This document shows positions 56,791 through 64,000 of a stretch of DNA of 64,000 bases, in pieces; the first letter of the stretch is position 1, and each line of letters begins with the position of its first letter. The notes below the pieces were generated by a model, which did not search any database, had not been told where the DNA came from, and saw nothing but the letters and a program-made list of their open reading frames with translations. This DNA is from Candidatus Methylophosphatis haderslevensis (GTDB taxonomy: Bacteria; Pseudomonadota; Gammaproteobacteria; Burkholderiales; Rhodocyclaceae), in assembly GCA_016711925.1 (NCBI GenBank), contig JADJSA010000017.1, positions 1 through 64,000 of the forward strand, read 5' to 3'. The translations under genes and the position numbers were made by a program.

Positions 56791-57018
56791 ATGAGTGCCT
56801 GGTCCTGTCCCCACGATCTGGACGGCGTCTGCCAGCGCGTCGCTGGCGCCCGTTGCGAACCCGGCATGCGCGGCTGCGTGCTGCAGGGTCGTTTCGTGTT
56901 CGCCGACGACAAGATGAACCAGCCGCGCAAGCCGGTCAAGGCGGTCCCCACGCCGGCCGCGGAGCCGGCCGAAAAACCGGTCGCACCGGCCAAGCCGCGG
57001 CGCCGGTTGCCGTTCTGA
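56791..57018 (+). CDS. Hypothetical small cysteine-containing protein
   Basis: A 75-aa protein beginning MSAWSCPHDLDGVCQRV with four cysteines in the first 30 residues (a possible metal site or disulfides), then a Pro/Ala/Lys-rich disordered tail ending RRRLPF. CAGGAGG precedes the ATG. It lies 57 nt before the MBL hydrolase gene. No family recognised. Confidence 0.7.
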   Translation: MSAWSCPHDLDGVCQRVAGARCEPGMRGCVLQGRFVFADDKMNQPRKPVKAVPTPAAEPAEKPVAPAKPRRRLPF

Positions 57019-57074
57019 GCCAGCCGCCGGGCGCCGTGCCGGCAGCCTCGGCGCCCGGCACGACATCACCTGCC

Positions 57075-57752
57075 ATGGCACCGCGCGCCCTCTTCATCAC
57101 CGATGAAATCTGCCAGGTCGGCGGTCGCGGGCTGAGCGCGCCCAACGATGCGGCGATCTACCTGTTGGCGGTGGCCGGCCGCGCGGCGCTGATCGATGCC
57201 GGCTGCGGCGATGCCACCGACATGGTGCTGGCAAACGTGGAGGCCGCCGGCGTGAGCCCGGCGCAGATCGAGGCGCTGCTGCTCACACATTGCCACTACG
57301 ATCACACCGGCGGTGCTGCCGATCTGCGCCGCCGCCTCGGCTGCAGGGTTTTCGCCCATGCGCTCGATGCGCCATACATCGAAGCGGGCGACAACGCGGT
57401 GAGCGCCGCCGACTGGTATGGCGCCAGCCTGACGCCCTGCGAGGTCGATCGCAAACTCACCGGCGACGGCGGGACGATCGCGCTCGGCGAACGGGCGATC
57501 GATGCCATTCACATTCCCGGGCACTCGCCCGGTTCGCTCGCTTATCTGGTCGAGTCGCAGCAGCACAGTGTGGTCTTTGCCCAAGACGTGCACGGCCCGC
57601 TGCACCGCGAACTGCTATCCAACGCGGCCGATTACCGCAGATCGCTGCAACGGCTGATCGATCTCGATGCCGACATCCTGTGCGAAGGGCACTATGGCGT
57701 TTTCACCGGGCGCGCGGCGGTGGCCGACTTCATCCACCGGTTCCTCGACTGA
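57075..57752 (+). CDS. MBL-fold metallo-hydrolase
   Basis: A 225-aa metallo-beta-lactamase-fold enzyme: HxHxDH is present as THCHYDHTGGAADL (about 76), with further ligands at HIPGHSPGS (about 150), the Asp of FAQDVHG and the His of EGHYG (about 207). The full dinuclear site is therefore present. Substrate unknown; glyoxalase-II-like or lactonase-like activity is possible. Confidence 0.88.
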   Translation: MAPRALFITDEICQVGGRGLSAPNDAAIYLLAVAGRAALIDAGCGDATDMVLANVEAAGVSPAQIEALLLTHCHYDHTGGAADLRRRLGCRVFAHALDAPYIEAGDNAVSAADWYGASLTPCEVDRKLTGDGGTIALGERAIDAIHIPGHSPGSLAYLVESQQHSVVFAQDVHGPLHRELLSNAADYRRSLQRLIDLDADILCEGHYGVFTGRAAVADFIHRFLD

Positions 57753-57776
57753 GCGGCGCCGCCGCTCCGGCCACCG

Positions 57777-58112
57777 TCACTTCTGGCGCTGGATCTCGAA
57801 TTCGGCGCGCAGCGCGGCGCCGAATGACTGCCAGGCCGGACCTCCCCGCGTGATGACACCTTCGTTGGCACACTCGTCGATGGTCTTGAGCATCAGGGCT
57901 GCCAGGCCGAAAAGTTCCGCCTTGGCCAATGCCGGCCGCTCACCCTTGGCCGCCGCCGCCACGGTGTACGCCGCTTCCGGCGACAGGGCTTCGCGCGCCA
58001 GGGCGCGAACCTGCGCCTGGTCTGACCAGTCGATATCCATCGCGATGCCCATGCGTTCCAGCTCCAGTTCGAGGGCTTTTGTTTCCTGCGGGTAGTGCTC
58101 GAAACCGCTCAT
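57777..58112 (-). CDS. Conserved-looking hypothetical protein
   Basis: A 111-aa acidic, mostly helical soluble protein starting MSGFEHYPQETKALELELER. Codon use and an uninterrupted frame support a real gene; no domain is recognised. It is convergent with the MBL gene and 85 nt downstream of the tail-tube gene on the same strand. Confidence 0.65.
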   Translation of the reverse strand: MSGFEHYPQETKALELELERMGIAMDIDWSDQAQVRALAREALSPEAAYTVAAAAKGERPALAKAELFGLAALMLKTIDECANEGVITRGGPAWQSFGAALRAEFEIQRQK

Positions 58113-58196
58113 GATCCTGTCCTTCGAGTGTTGGCGCCGTGCCGGGGCGACCTGCCATAACTGCGATCTGCGCAGCGCGCGCAAGCGGGCGCGCGA

Positions 58197-58661
58197 TCAG
58201 GTGCCCGGGCCGACCACCGTGAGCCCTTCGTGGGCGATGACGATCGATTCTATCGCCACGTCGTTGCCGGAGGATTTGAGATCGGTACTCGAAATCCTGG
58301 TCGGCCACGCGTTGGCCAGCGCCCACACCATGACCGGGCCACCTTTCTCGTCGAGCAACGCGATCGTTACCGTGGTCCGCTTGATGCTGTTGCGCTTGAT
58401 CTCGTTGAACCAGTCCCAGAACTTGTTGGAAGACCTGAACACGCCCTTCTTCAGCGTCACGTCGCTGGTTTTGTGCATCCCCGGCATCTTGATCGTCGAG
58501 AACGCCGGGCTGTCGCCGTGGCGGTATTCGATCGGCTGCGCTTCGCCATCAAGGCCGCTCACCTCCTGGAACGACATCGACTCCGCGCCCCATTTCACCT
58601 CGAAGCGGAACTTGGGAAGCGGCCACACCGACGTCGATTGCGCCGAACCATCGTCTGCCAT
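58197..58661 (-). CDS. Phage tail tube / T4 gp19-family protein (orphan)
   Basis: A 154-aa protein with the tube signature KFRFEVKWGAESMSFQEVSG, YRHGDSPAFSTIKMPG and the LKKGVF/FWDWFNEI stretch typical of gp19-like tubes in contractile tails and extracellular contractile injection systems. No sheath, baseplate, spike or AAA+ genes surround it within the window, so it is an isolated copy. Its function is open: remnant, or an effector- or tube-like protein used elsewhere. Confidence 0.85.
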   Translation of the reverse strand: MADDGSAQSTSVWPLPKFRFEVKWGAESMSFQEVSGLDGEAQPIEYRHGDSPAFSTIKMPGMHKTSDVTLKKGVFRSSNKFWDWFNEIKRNSIKRTTVTIALLDEKGGPVMVWALANAWPTRISSTDLKSSGNDVAIESIVIAHEGLTVVGPGT

Positions 58662-58800
58662 TCGATTGCTCCTGATGTCGAGGGAATCCGCATTCGGGCG
58701 CGCCCATCGCGGTAGCACAGCCACCCGGGGCAGCACGTAGTTGACTCTCTTCGGCGGCACATGGCAAGCATCGCCACGTGTTCGGGCGGTCGCGTGCGGA

Positions 58801-59319
58801 TCAGTTGCGCTTCGATCCCTCGAACGGCAATGCCGACTTAGCGATGTCGATCAGCGGTCCCAGTTCGTAGATGTTCCGGTAGCCGTAGCTGTAGAGCGCG
58901 TTGAAGGTATGAATGTTGAGCGAGGCCGCCGGCGCCTTGGAGGGAAACGCCTCCGGCTCGTTGAGGAAGTTGTTGTTGCAGTAAATCAGGATGCGCGATG
59001 TCTTGGTAGGAATGATCTTCGCCAGTTCTTCCGCCGTGATGTCGGGCAGGCTCAGGTTCCTCGCGCCCTTTACATGCAGCCGCCGGAACTTCTCCGGACT
59101 GCGTGCGTCGAGGATGACGCTGTCGGGCATCCGCGCCAGGCGCATGAAGTCGGCTTCAGACAATCGCCTCGCCTTGCGCAGCGACCCGACCGCCGCCACC
59201 TGGGAGGCGAAGGCCTCATAGTCGATGAGCCGGTTCGGCATGCCTTGCGCCGCAGCACCGTCGGCGGCCACGATTGCGATCAGCAAAAACCCGCCAAGCG
59301 TTCCCGTTGTCCGAATCAT
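58801..59319 (-). CDS. Periplasmic rhodanese-domain protein
   Basis: A 172-aa exported protein with signal peptide LGGFLLIAIVAADGAAAQ (cleavage near 24). A rhodanese domain (about 55-160) carries SVILDARSPEKFRRLHVKGA and the active-site loop Cys in ILIYCNNNFL. It lacks the classical CRxGxR loop, so sulfur transfer needs testing. GGAG precedes the ATG giving MIRTTG. It lies near the sulfur/cytochrome cluster but on the opposite strand. Confidence 0.85.
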   Translation of the reverse strand: MIRTTGTLGGFLLIAIVAADGAAAQGMPNRLIDYEAFASQVAAVGSLRKARRLSEADFMRLARMPDSVILDARSPEKFRRLHVKGARNLSLPDITAEELAKIIPTKTSRILIYCNNNFLNEPEAFPSKAPAASLNIHTFNALYSYGYRNIYELGPLIDIAKSALPFEGSKRN

Positions 59320-59638
59320 GCTCTCCGGCAATCCCTATTCACTGCGATGAAGTGGCAAACACAAACCCTCCGCTGCGATGCGCCGCGCAGACCCTTGCGG
59401 CACAAGCCGGCGCCACCCGCCCAAGGCGGGTTCCGCAACGGTTGCCAACGCAAAATCTGCGGCGCCCGGGCACTACCCCTCCCGCGAACGGGCTGGCCGA
59501 ATCCGGTTATTCTGCCCGCCTCGCGCAGGCCAGACAAATGTTCAGCAGCTTTACCAGGGAAGAGCGACGGTCCGGCGCCAACGCAATCGCGGACGGGTAT
59601 GATCGCCGGCATCGACTCCCCCGCGTTCCATTCCTGAC
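59320..59638. other. Intergenic region (about 320 bp)
   Basis: Between the divergent rhodanese and SemiSWEET genes. No gene, RNA or clear promoter is recognised. Confidence 0.55.
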
Positions 59639-59899
59639 GTGACTCCGGATCTTCACGACCTCATCGGCTATGCCGCGGCGACCCTGACCACGGTTTCGTT
59701 CATTCCGCAGGCCGCGAAGTCGTGGTCCACGCGCGACCTCTCCGGCGTATCGCTGACCATGTACAGCCTGTTCACGCTCGGCGTGGCCCTGTGGCTGATC
59801 TACGGCGTGATGCTGGGCGCATGGCCGATCATCGTCGCCAACGCCATTACGCTTGCCCTGGCCGGCATGGTGCTGGCGCTGAAGCTGATTCATCGATAG
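59639..59899 (+). CDS. SemiSWEET-family (PQ-loop) transporter
   Basis: An 86-aa protein with three transmembrane helices and the PQ motif in FIPQAAKSWSTRDLSGVS. SemiSWEETs dimerise to form a small-sugar or metabolite channel. GTG start; no ATG fits before the first helix. Substrate unknown. Confidence 0.88.
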   Translation: MTPDLHDLIGYAAATLTTVSFIPQAAKSWSTRDLSGVSLTMYSLFTLGVALWLIYGVMLGAWPIIVANAITLALAGMVLALKLIHR

Positions 59900-60091
59900 T
59901 TGCGGCTGTGCGCTCCAGGCGCTTGCACACGCCCGATCGCTGCCGAGGACGGCGCGCGATCTGCGCGCGAAGTATCGCTCGCGAGGCCCGTCCGACGCGT
60001 TCCGGCGTGAAAAATGCACGCCAGGCGGCATTCCGCTGCAGCCTCGCAACGAGTTCTTGACGCATCTCAAATTCGGGCGCTACTGAGCAAG

Positions 60092-60097
60092 TATATT
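60092..60097 (+). promoter_or_regulatory. Possible -10 element of the octaheme cytochrome cluster
   Basis: TATATT lies about 75 nt upstream of the octaheme gene, but the position 17 nt before it (AAATTC) is a poor -35. This may indicate activator-dependent transcription. Nothing else is recognised in 59900-60169. Confidence 0.35.
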
Positions 60098-60169
60098 AGC
60101 GACGTCTGAATTCCTGCGGGCGCACCGAATCAGAATCGTGCGGCTCCCGCCCCTGACAGAGGAACCAAC

Positions 60170-61786
60170 ATGCCACCGAGAAGAATCTGGCTGAGTATCG
60201 TGTTTGCGGTCGGTTTCGCGCTGTCCGCGTGGGCCGATGAACCCGCGCCGGCCGCGGGCGCGAACCCCGCCGATCTCAAGAAGATACTGAAATCCACCGC
60301 CGACCACGGCAAGTTCAAGGAACTCGAAGGGCCGTTCGCCAGCGGTCCGGATGTCACCAAGCGCTGCCTCGAGTGCCACACCGAGGCGGCCAAACAGGTC
60401 CATCGCACCAAACACTGGACCTGGGAGTTCCTCAACCCGGAAAGCAAGCAGCGGCTGGGCAAGAAGAACGTCATCAACAACTTCTGCATCTCGGTGCCTT
60501 CCAACTACGGCTTCTGCGTAACCTGCCACGTGGGCTACGGCTGGAAAGACGCCAACTTCGACTTCACTTCCGAAACCAACGTCGATTGCCTGGTGTGCCA
60601 CGACACCACCGGCAGCTACAAGAAGATCCCCGGCCGCGCCGGCCATCCGGCCTACGAGGAAATGGAGGTTCCGCCCGGCTCCGGCAAGAAAATCAAGCCG
60701 GTCGATCTGGTGAAGGTGGCGCAGAACATCGGCAAGACCAGCCGCGACACCTGCGGCGCCTGCCATTTTTTCGGCGGTGGCGGCGACGGCATCAAGCACG
60801 GCGACATGGACAGCTCGCTGGCAGCGCCGGACAAGGCGCTCGACGTGCACATGGATGCCACAGGCAACGATTTCTCCTGCGGCACCTGTCATCAGACTTC
60901 CGCCCACGACGTACCGGGCAGCCGCTACCAGCCCACGGCGGCAGACCGCGACGGCGCCCACATCCGCGGCAAGGCCGACAAGACCAATCCGGCCACCTGC
61001 CAGTCCTGCCACGGCGCCACGCCGCACAAGGAAGAAGCGCGCCTGGACAGCCATGCGCGCAAGATCGCCTGTCAGACCTGCCACATACCCAGCATCGCCC
61101 GCGGCGGCGTGCCGACCAAGACAAGTTGGGACTGGTCCACCGCCGGCCAGAAAGGTCCGGACGGCAAGCCCCTGATCAAGAAGGATGCGAAGGGCCACGT
61201 GATCTACGATGCGAAGAAGGGTGATTTCACTCTGGCGGAGAATCTGGTTCCCGAGTACATGTGGTTCAACGGCAAGGTGAACTACACGCTGCTGGGCGAC
61301 AAGGTCAGCAAGAGCGATGGCATCACCCGCATAAACTGGTTCGAGGGCAGCGCCGACGACGCAAACTCGCTGATCTGGCCGGTCAAGGTGTTTCGCGGCT
61401 CGCAGCCCTACGACCCGGTCAACCAGACTCTGGTGACGCCCCACACGGCGGGCGACGACGACACCTCCTACTGGAAGAACTTCGGCTGGGAAAAGGCGAT
61501 CGCCACCGGCATGGCAAGCGTCGGCGCACCCTTCTCGGGCAAGGTCGACTTCGTCAAGACCGAGATGGTCTGGCCGGTCACCCACATGGTGGCGCCAAAA
61601 GACAAGTCGGTTCGCTGCATCGAATGCCACCAGCAGGACGGACGCCTCCAGCATGTCGGCGGCATCTACATCCCTGGCCGCGATCACGTCCGGCTGATCG
61701 ACCTGATCGGCTTCGCGCTGGCAGGGCTGACCCTGCTGGGCGTGCTGGGCCACGGCGCACTGCGCTACCTCTCGCACCGGAAATAA
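60170..61786 (+). CDS. Tetrathionate-reductase-family octaheme cytochrome c
   Basis: A 538-aa exported multiheme protein: signal peptide (SIVFAVGFALSAWA, cleavage near 23) and eight CxxCH sites (CLECH, CVTCH, CLVCH, CGACH, CGTCH, CQSCH, CQTCH, CIECH). A C-terminal membrane helix (about 505-530) follows. It fits the OTR family, whose Shewanella member reduces tetrathionate, nitrite and hydroxylamine in vitro. The physiological substrate here is unknown; adjacent rhodaneses favour sulfur. GAGGAACC precedes the ATG. First of four genes. Confidence 0.9.
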   Translation: MPPRRIWLSIVFAVGFALSAWADEPAPAAGANPADLKKILKSTADHGKFKELEGPFASGPDVTKRCLECHTEAAKQVHRTKHWTWEFLNPESKQRLGKKNVINNFCISVPSNYGFCVTCHVGYGWKDANFDFTSETNVDCLVCHDTTGSYKKIPGRAGHPAYEEMEVPPGSGKKIKPVDLVKVAQNIGKTSRDTCGACHFFGGGGDGIKHGDMDSSLAAPDKALDVHMDATGNDFSCGTCHQTSAHDVPGSRYQPTAADRDGAHIRGKADKTNPATCQSCHGATPHKEEARLDSHARKIACQTCHIPSIARGGVPTKTSWDWSTAGQKGPDGKPLIKKDAKGHVIYDAKKGDFTLAENLVPEYMWFNGKVNYTLLGDKVSKSDGITRINWFEGSADDANSLIWPVKVFRGSQPYDPVNQTLVTPHTAGDDDTSYWKNFGWEKAIATGMASVGAPFSGKVDFVKTEMVWPVTHMVAPKDKSVRCIECHQQDGRLQHVGGIYIPGRDHVRLIDLIGFALAGLTLLGVLGHGALRYLSHRK

Positions 61787-61798
61787 GGAGCCCGTGCC

Positions 61799-62416
61799 AT
61801 GCAACGCATCTACATCTTCAAGCGCTTCGAACGCTTCTGGCACTGGGCGCAGGCGCTGCTCGTCATCTTCATGCTGGCAAGCGGCTTCGAGATCCACGGG
61901 CTCTACAAGCTGTTCGGCTTCAAGCACGCGGTCCAGTACCACACCGTCGCCGCCTGGTCGCTGATCGGGCTGTGGGTATTCGCCATCTTCTGGCACTTCA
62001 CCACCGGCGAATGGAAGCATTATGTCCCGACCCTCGACAAGCTCGACGCCGTCATCAAGTATTACCTGACCGGCATCTTCCGCGACGCGCCGCACCCGTT
62101 TCGGGTCACCCGCCTGCAGAAGCACAACCCGTTGCAGCGCCTGGCCTACCTCAAGGTCAAGCTGTTGATCAACCCGCTGATCTGGATCACCGGCGTGCTA
62201 CTGTTGTTCTACGCCGACTGGCCGGCCTGGGGTATCGGTCGCCTGCAACTGGGAACCGTGGCGGTGCTGCACACGATCGGCGCGTTCCTGATGCTGATCT
62301 TCCTGATCGTGCACGTCTATTTCGTCACTACCGGGCACACGCCGCTGGCCCAGATCAAGGCCATGATCACCGGCTGGGACGAAGTGGAAGACGAACAACC
62401 CGCGGCCGCCAAATGA
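61799..62416 (+). CDS. Membrane cytochrome b (b561-type)
   Basis: A 205-aa protein with four transmembrane helices and candidate heme histidines in FERFWHWAQALLV (about 15), HAVQYHTVAAW, FWHFTTGEW and IVHVYFVTTGH. It resembles thiosulfate reductase or hydrogenase cytochrome b subunits and likely links the quinone pool with the octaheme protein. AAGGAG lies before the ATG; it is 12 nt after the octaheme gene. Confidence 0.9.
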   Translation: MQRIYIFKRFERFWHWAQALLVIFMLASGFEIHGLYKLFGFKHAVQYHTVAAWSLIGLWVFAIFWHFTTGEWKHYVPTLDKLDAVIKYYLTGIFRDAPHPFRVTRLQKHNPLQRLAYLKVKLLINPLIWITGVLLLFYADWPAWGIGRLQLGTVAVLHTIGAFLMLIFLIVHVYFVTTGHTPLAQIKAMITGWDEVEDEQPAAAK

Positions 62417-62450
62417 ACGGGCCGCGCCGATCGCATTCAGGAGCAACGCG

Positions 62451-62837
62451 ATGACAACGAGCAAATCTCTCTCCGCCCTGGCCGCGCTGGTGTTGCTGGG
62501 CGCAGCCGGCGCCGCGCACGCCGAGGCCGACTGGAAGCGCGGGCGCGTTTATTACCGCATGGTGTGCACCGCCTGCCATGTCGAGAAGGGCGGCTCGATT
62601 GCGCCGAGCAGCAAGACCATCGCCGAGTGGACTGCCTACCTCGCCGCCGACAAACACGCCAAGGGCAAGGACACCGTCAAGTTCTACGTCGGCAAGAAGT
62701 ACCGCGACTCGGTGAAGGCCAGCAACAAGGCAGCCGAGAAGTACGCCGACGTCGCGGAGCAGGACCTGCACGACGATCTCAAGGCATTCCTGAGCAAGGG
62801 CGCGAAGGACGGCGAGAGCCCCGCAAGCTGCAACTGA
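62451..62837 (+). CDS. Periplasmic monoheme cytochrome c
   Basis: A 128-aa protein with signal peptide ALAALVLLGAAGAAHA (cleavage near 24) and one heme site, CTACH (about 39-43). The rest is lysine-rich, and the sixth ligand is not evident. It probably shuttles electrons between the membrane cytochrome b or octaheme protein and other periplasmic carriers. CAGGAGC lies upstream. Confidence 0.88.
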   Translation: MTTSKSLSALAALVLLGAAGAAHAEADWKRGRVYYRMVCTACHVEKGGSIAPSSKTIAEWTAYLAADKHAKGKDTVKFYVGKKYRDSVKASNKAAEKYADVAEQDLHDDLKAFLSKGAKDGESPASCN

Positions 62838-62868
62838 GCCGGGCCGCCGCATTTTTGAGGAGGAACGA

Positions 62869-63963
62869 ATGAAACGCTGGTACGCATTCCTGGGCGCGCT
62901 GCTGTTTGGCATGCTCTTCGTCGCGCCCGCCGTGGCCCAGACCGCGGCCAGAGAGGGCTGGTATCCCAAACTGGTGGATGCCGGGTTCGTGAAGAAGTAT
63001 TCGGTGGTGCCGCCGCCCGATGGCGCGATGATCATCGACTCGCGCCCGACTGCCCGCAAGTACGATCCCGGCCACATTCCAACCGCGGTGAATATTCCCG
63101 ATACCCAGTTCGAGAAGATGACCGACCTGCTGCCCAAGGACAAGGCTGCGACGCTGATTTTCTATTGCGACGGCGTCGAGTGCATGCTCAGCCACAAGTC
63201 TGCTTTCAAGGCCGAGAAGCTCGGCTACAGCAACGTGCAGGTGTATGCCGAGGGCTACCCGGACTGGATTGCCAAGGGTAACCTCGGCGCCGTCAGCGTC
63301 GCGTACATCAAGAAACTGATCGACGAGAAGGCGCCCATGACCCTGGTCGACTCCCGTCCCAGGGAGCGCAAGTACGACAAGGGCCACATCCCCGGCGCCA
63401 TCAACATCCCGGACACCCAGTTCGAGAAGATGAGCGACAAACTCCCCGCCGACAAGGCGGCGCCGCTGTTCTTCTATTGCGACGGGCTCAATTGCAAGCT
63501 CTCGGGCAATTCGGCGGAAAAGGCGGTCAAGCTCGGTCATACCAAAGTCATGGTGGTGCCGGAGGGCTGGCCCGCCTGGGAGAAGGCCTACGGCGCAGCG
63601 CCCTCGGCCGCCGCCCCTGCCATCGAGGCGGGCAAGGAAAGCGGCACCATCACGGTCGCGTCCCTGGAAAAGATTCTGAAGGAAGCGCCGGATTCCGTCG
63701 CGCTGATCGACGTGCGTGATCCCGCCGAGTTCGCGGGCGGAACCTTCAAGGGCGCGATCAACATGCCGATCAACAGCCTGGAGAAGAGCATCGACAAGCT
63801 GCCGGCGGACAAGCCGATCGTGTTCTTCTGCGGCTCGGCCGGCCGCGGCGGCGAGGCCCACGACATGACCAAACTGCTCAGACCCGAACTCAAGACCTAT
63901 TTCCCCAATGCCAACATCAAGTGGAGCAAGGACGGCAGCTACACGATGACCGAGATCAAGTAG
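62869..63963 (+). CDS. Exported three-domain rhodanese
   Basis: A 364-aa protein with signal peptide (LGALLFGMLFVAPAVAQ, cleavage near 24) and three rhodanese domains. Domain 1 (about 40-140) has active loop CDGVEC, domain 2 (about 145-245) CDGLNC, domain 3 (about 260-360) CGSAGRG. Domains 1 and 2 look like a recent duplication (RKYDPGHIPTAVNIPDTQFE versus RKYDKGHIPGAINIPDTQFE); domain 3 is divergent. All three cysteines are present, so sulfane-sulfur transfer is plausible. GAGGAGG precedes the ATG. Confidence 0.92.
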   Translation: MKRWYAFLGALLFGMLFVAPAVAQTAAREGWYPKLVDAGFVKKYSVVPPPDGAMIIDSRPTARKYDPGHIPTAVNIPDTQFEKMTDLLPKDKAATLIFYCDGVECMLSHKSAFKAEKLGYSNVQVYAEGYPDWIAKGNLGAVSVAYIKKLIDEKAPMTLVDSRPRERKYDKGHIPGAINIPDTQFEKMSDKLPADKAAPLFFYCDGLNCKLSGNSAEKAVKLGHTKVMVVPEGWPAWEKAYGAAPSAAAPAIEAGKESGTITVASLEKILKEAPDSVALIDVRDPAEFAGGTFKGAINMPINSLEKSIDKLPADKPIVFFCGSAGRGGEAHDMTKLLRPELKTYFPNANIKWSKDGSYTMTEIK

Positions 63964-64000
63964 CGCAAGGCGGGGCTCTCGCGTGTCGGACGGGCGGCTG

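Overview
The window is a high-GC chromosome segment of a betaproteobacterium, most likely a member of Rhodocyclales. This is inferred from gene order (rplM-rpsI-argC-coiled-coil protein-bactofilin-erpA; aspS-RNase-barstar-nudB; hemB-engB-cytochrome c4), from protein character and from the 16S/tRNA-Ile/tRNA-Ala/23S operon. No database search was possible, so the genus is not named.

Layout. 1-3.5 kb: an rRNA operon on the minus strand (5' third of 23S, tRNA-Ala, tRNA-Ile, 16S) with a strong promoter. Both rRNAs carry extra hairpin insertions, at helix 25 of 23S and at the helix 10 position of 16S. 3.5-12.6 kb: tyrS, an M23 peptidase, erpA, bactofilin, argC, rpsI, rplM, an OsmC protein, coq7 and a CNP1-like gene. 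Just upstream of rplM lies a probable small RNA with its own promoter and terminator and a C/U-rich anti-Shine-Dalgarno loop. 12.0-14.6 kb: a rubrerythrin / HdrD-like Fe-S protein / DUF3501 operon. 14.6-24.6 kb: CBS protein, rppH, proS, a lytic transglycosylase, a FixLJ-like two-component pair, ffh, a CcsA-like protein and a CorC/HlyC protein. 24.7-28.7 kb: pilB-pilC-pilD. 28.8-39.5 kb: fmdB-like gene, DUF502 gene, aspS, secreted RNase plus barstar, nudB, hsp20, argB, HAD phosphatase, slmA, hemB, a second likely small RNA, engB, cytochrome c4, and an ECF sigma factor with its anti-sigma gene.

40.3-46.2 kb is a nest of mobile elements. A decayed IS66-family element sits at the 3' end of the anti-sigma gene, and a recombinase-in-trio (RIT) element with 35-bp inverted repeats lies inside the IS66 tnpC gene. 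46.3-59.3 kb: a broken M48 protease, ppdK, eno, a bacterioferritin-like gene, a CsoSCA-like carbonic anhydrase without carboxysome genes, polyphosphate:AMP phosphotransferase, an MBL hydrolase and an orphan contractile-tail tube protein.

58.8-64 kb holds the most coherent accessory system: a periplasmic rhodanese, a SemiSWEET transporter, then a tight cluster of octaheme tetrathionate-reductase-family cytochrome c, membrane cytochrome b, monoheme cytochrome c and a secreted three-domain rhodanese. Together these look like a membrane-linked sulfur-oxyanion electron-transfer module.

Caveat: about a dozen single-base disruptions (argC, coq7, the CNP1-like gene, the OsmC stop, ppdK, M48, RitA and the IS66 genes) may be true decay or uncorrected indels in the assembly. 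They are flagged individually.
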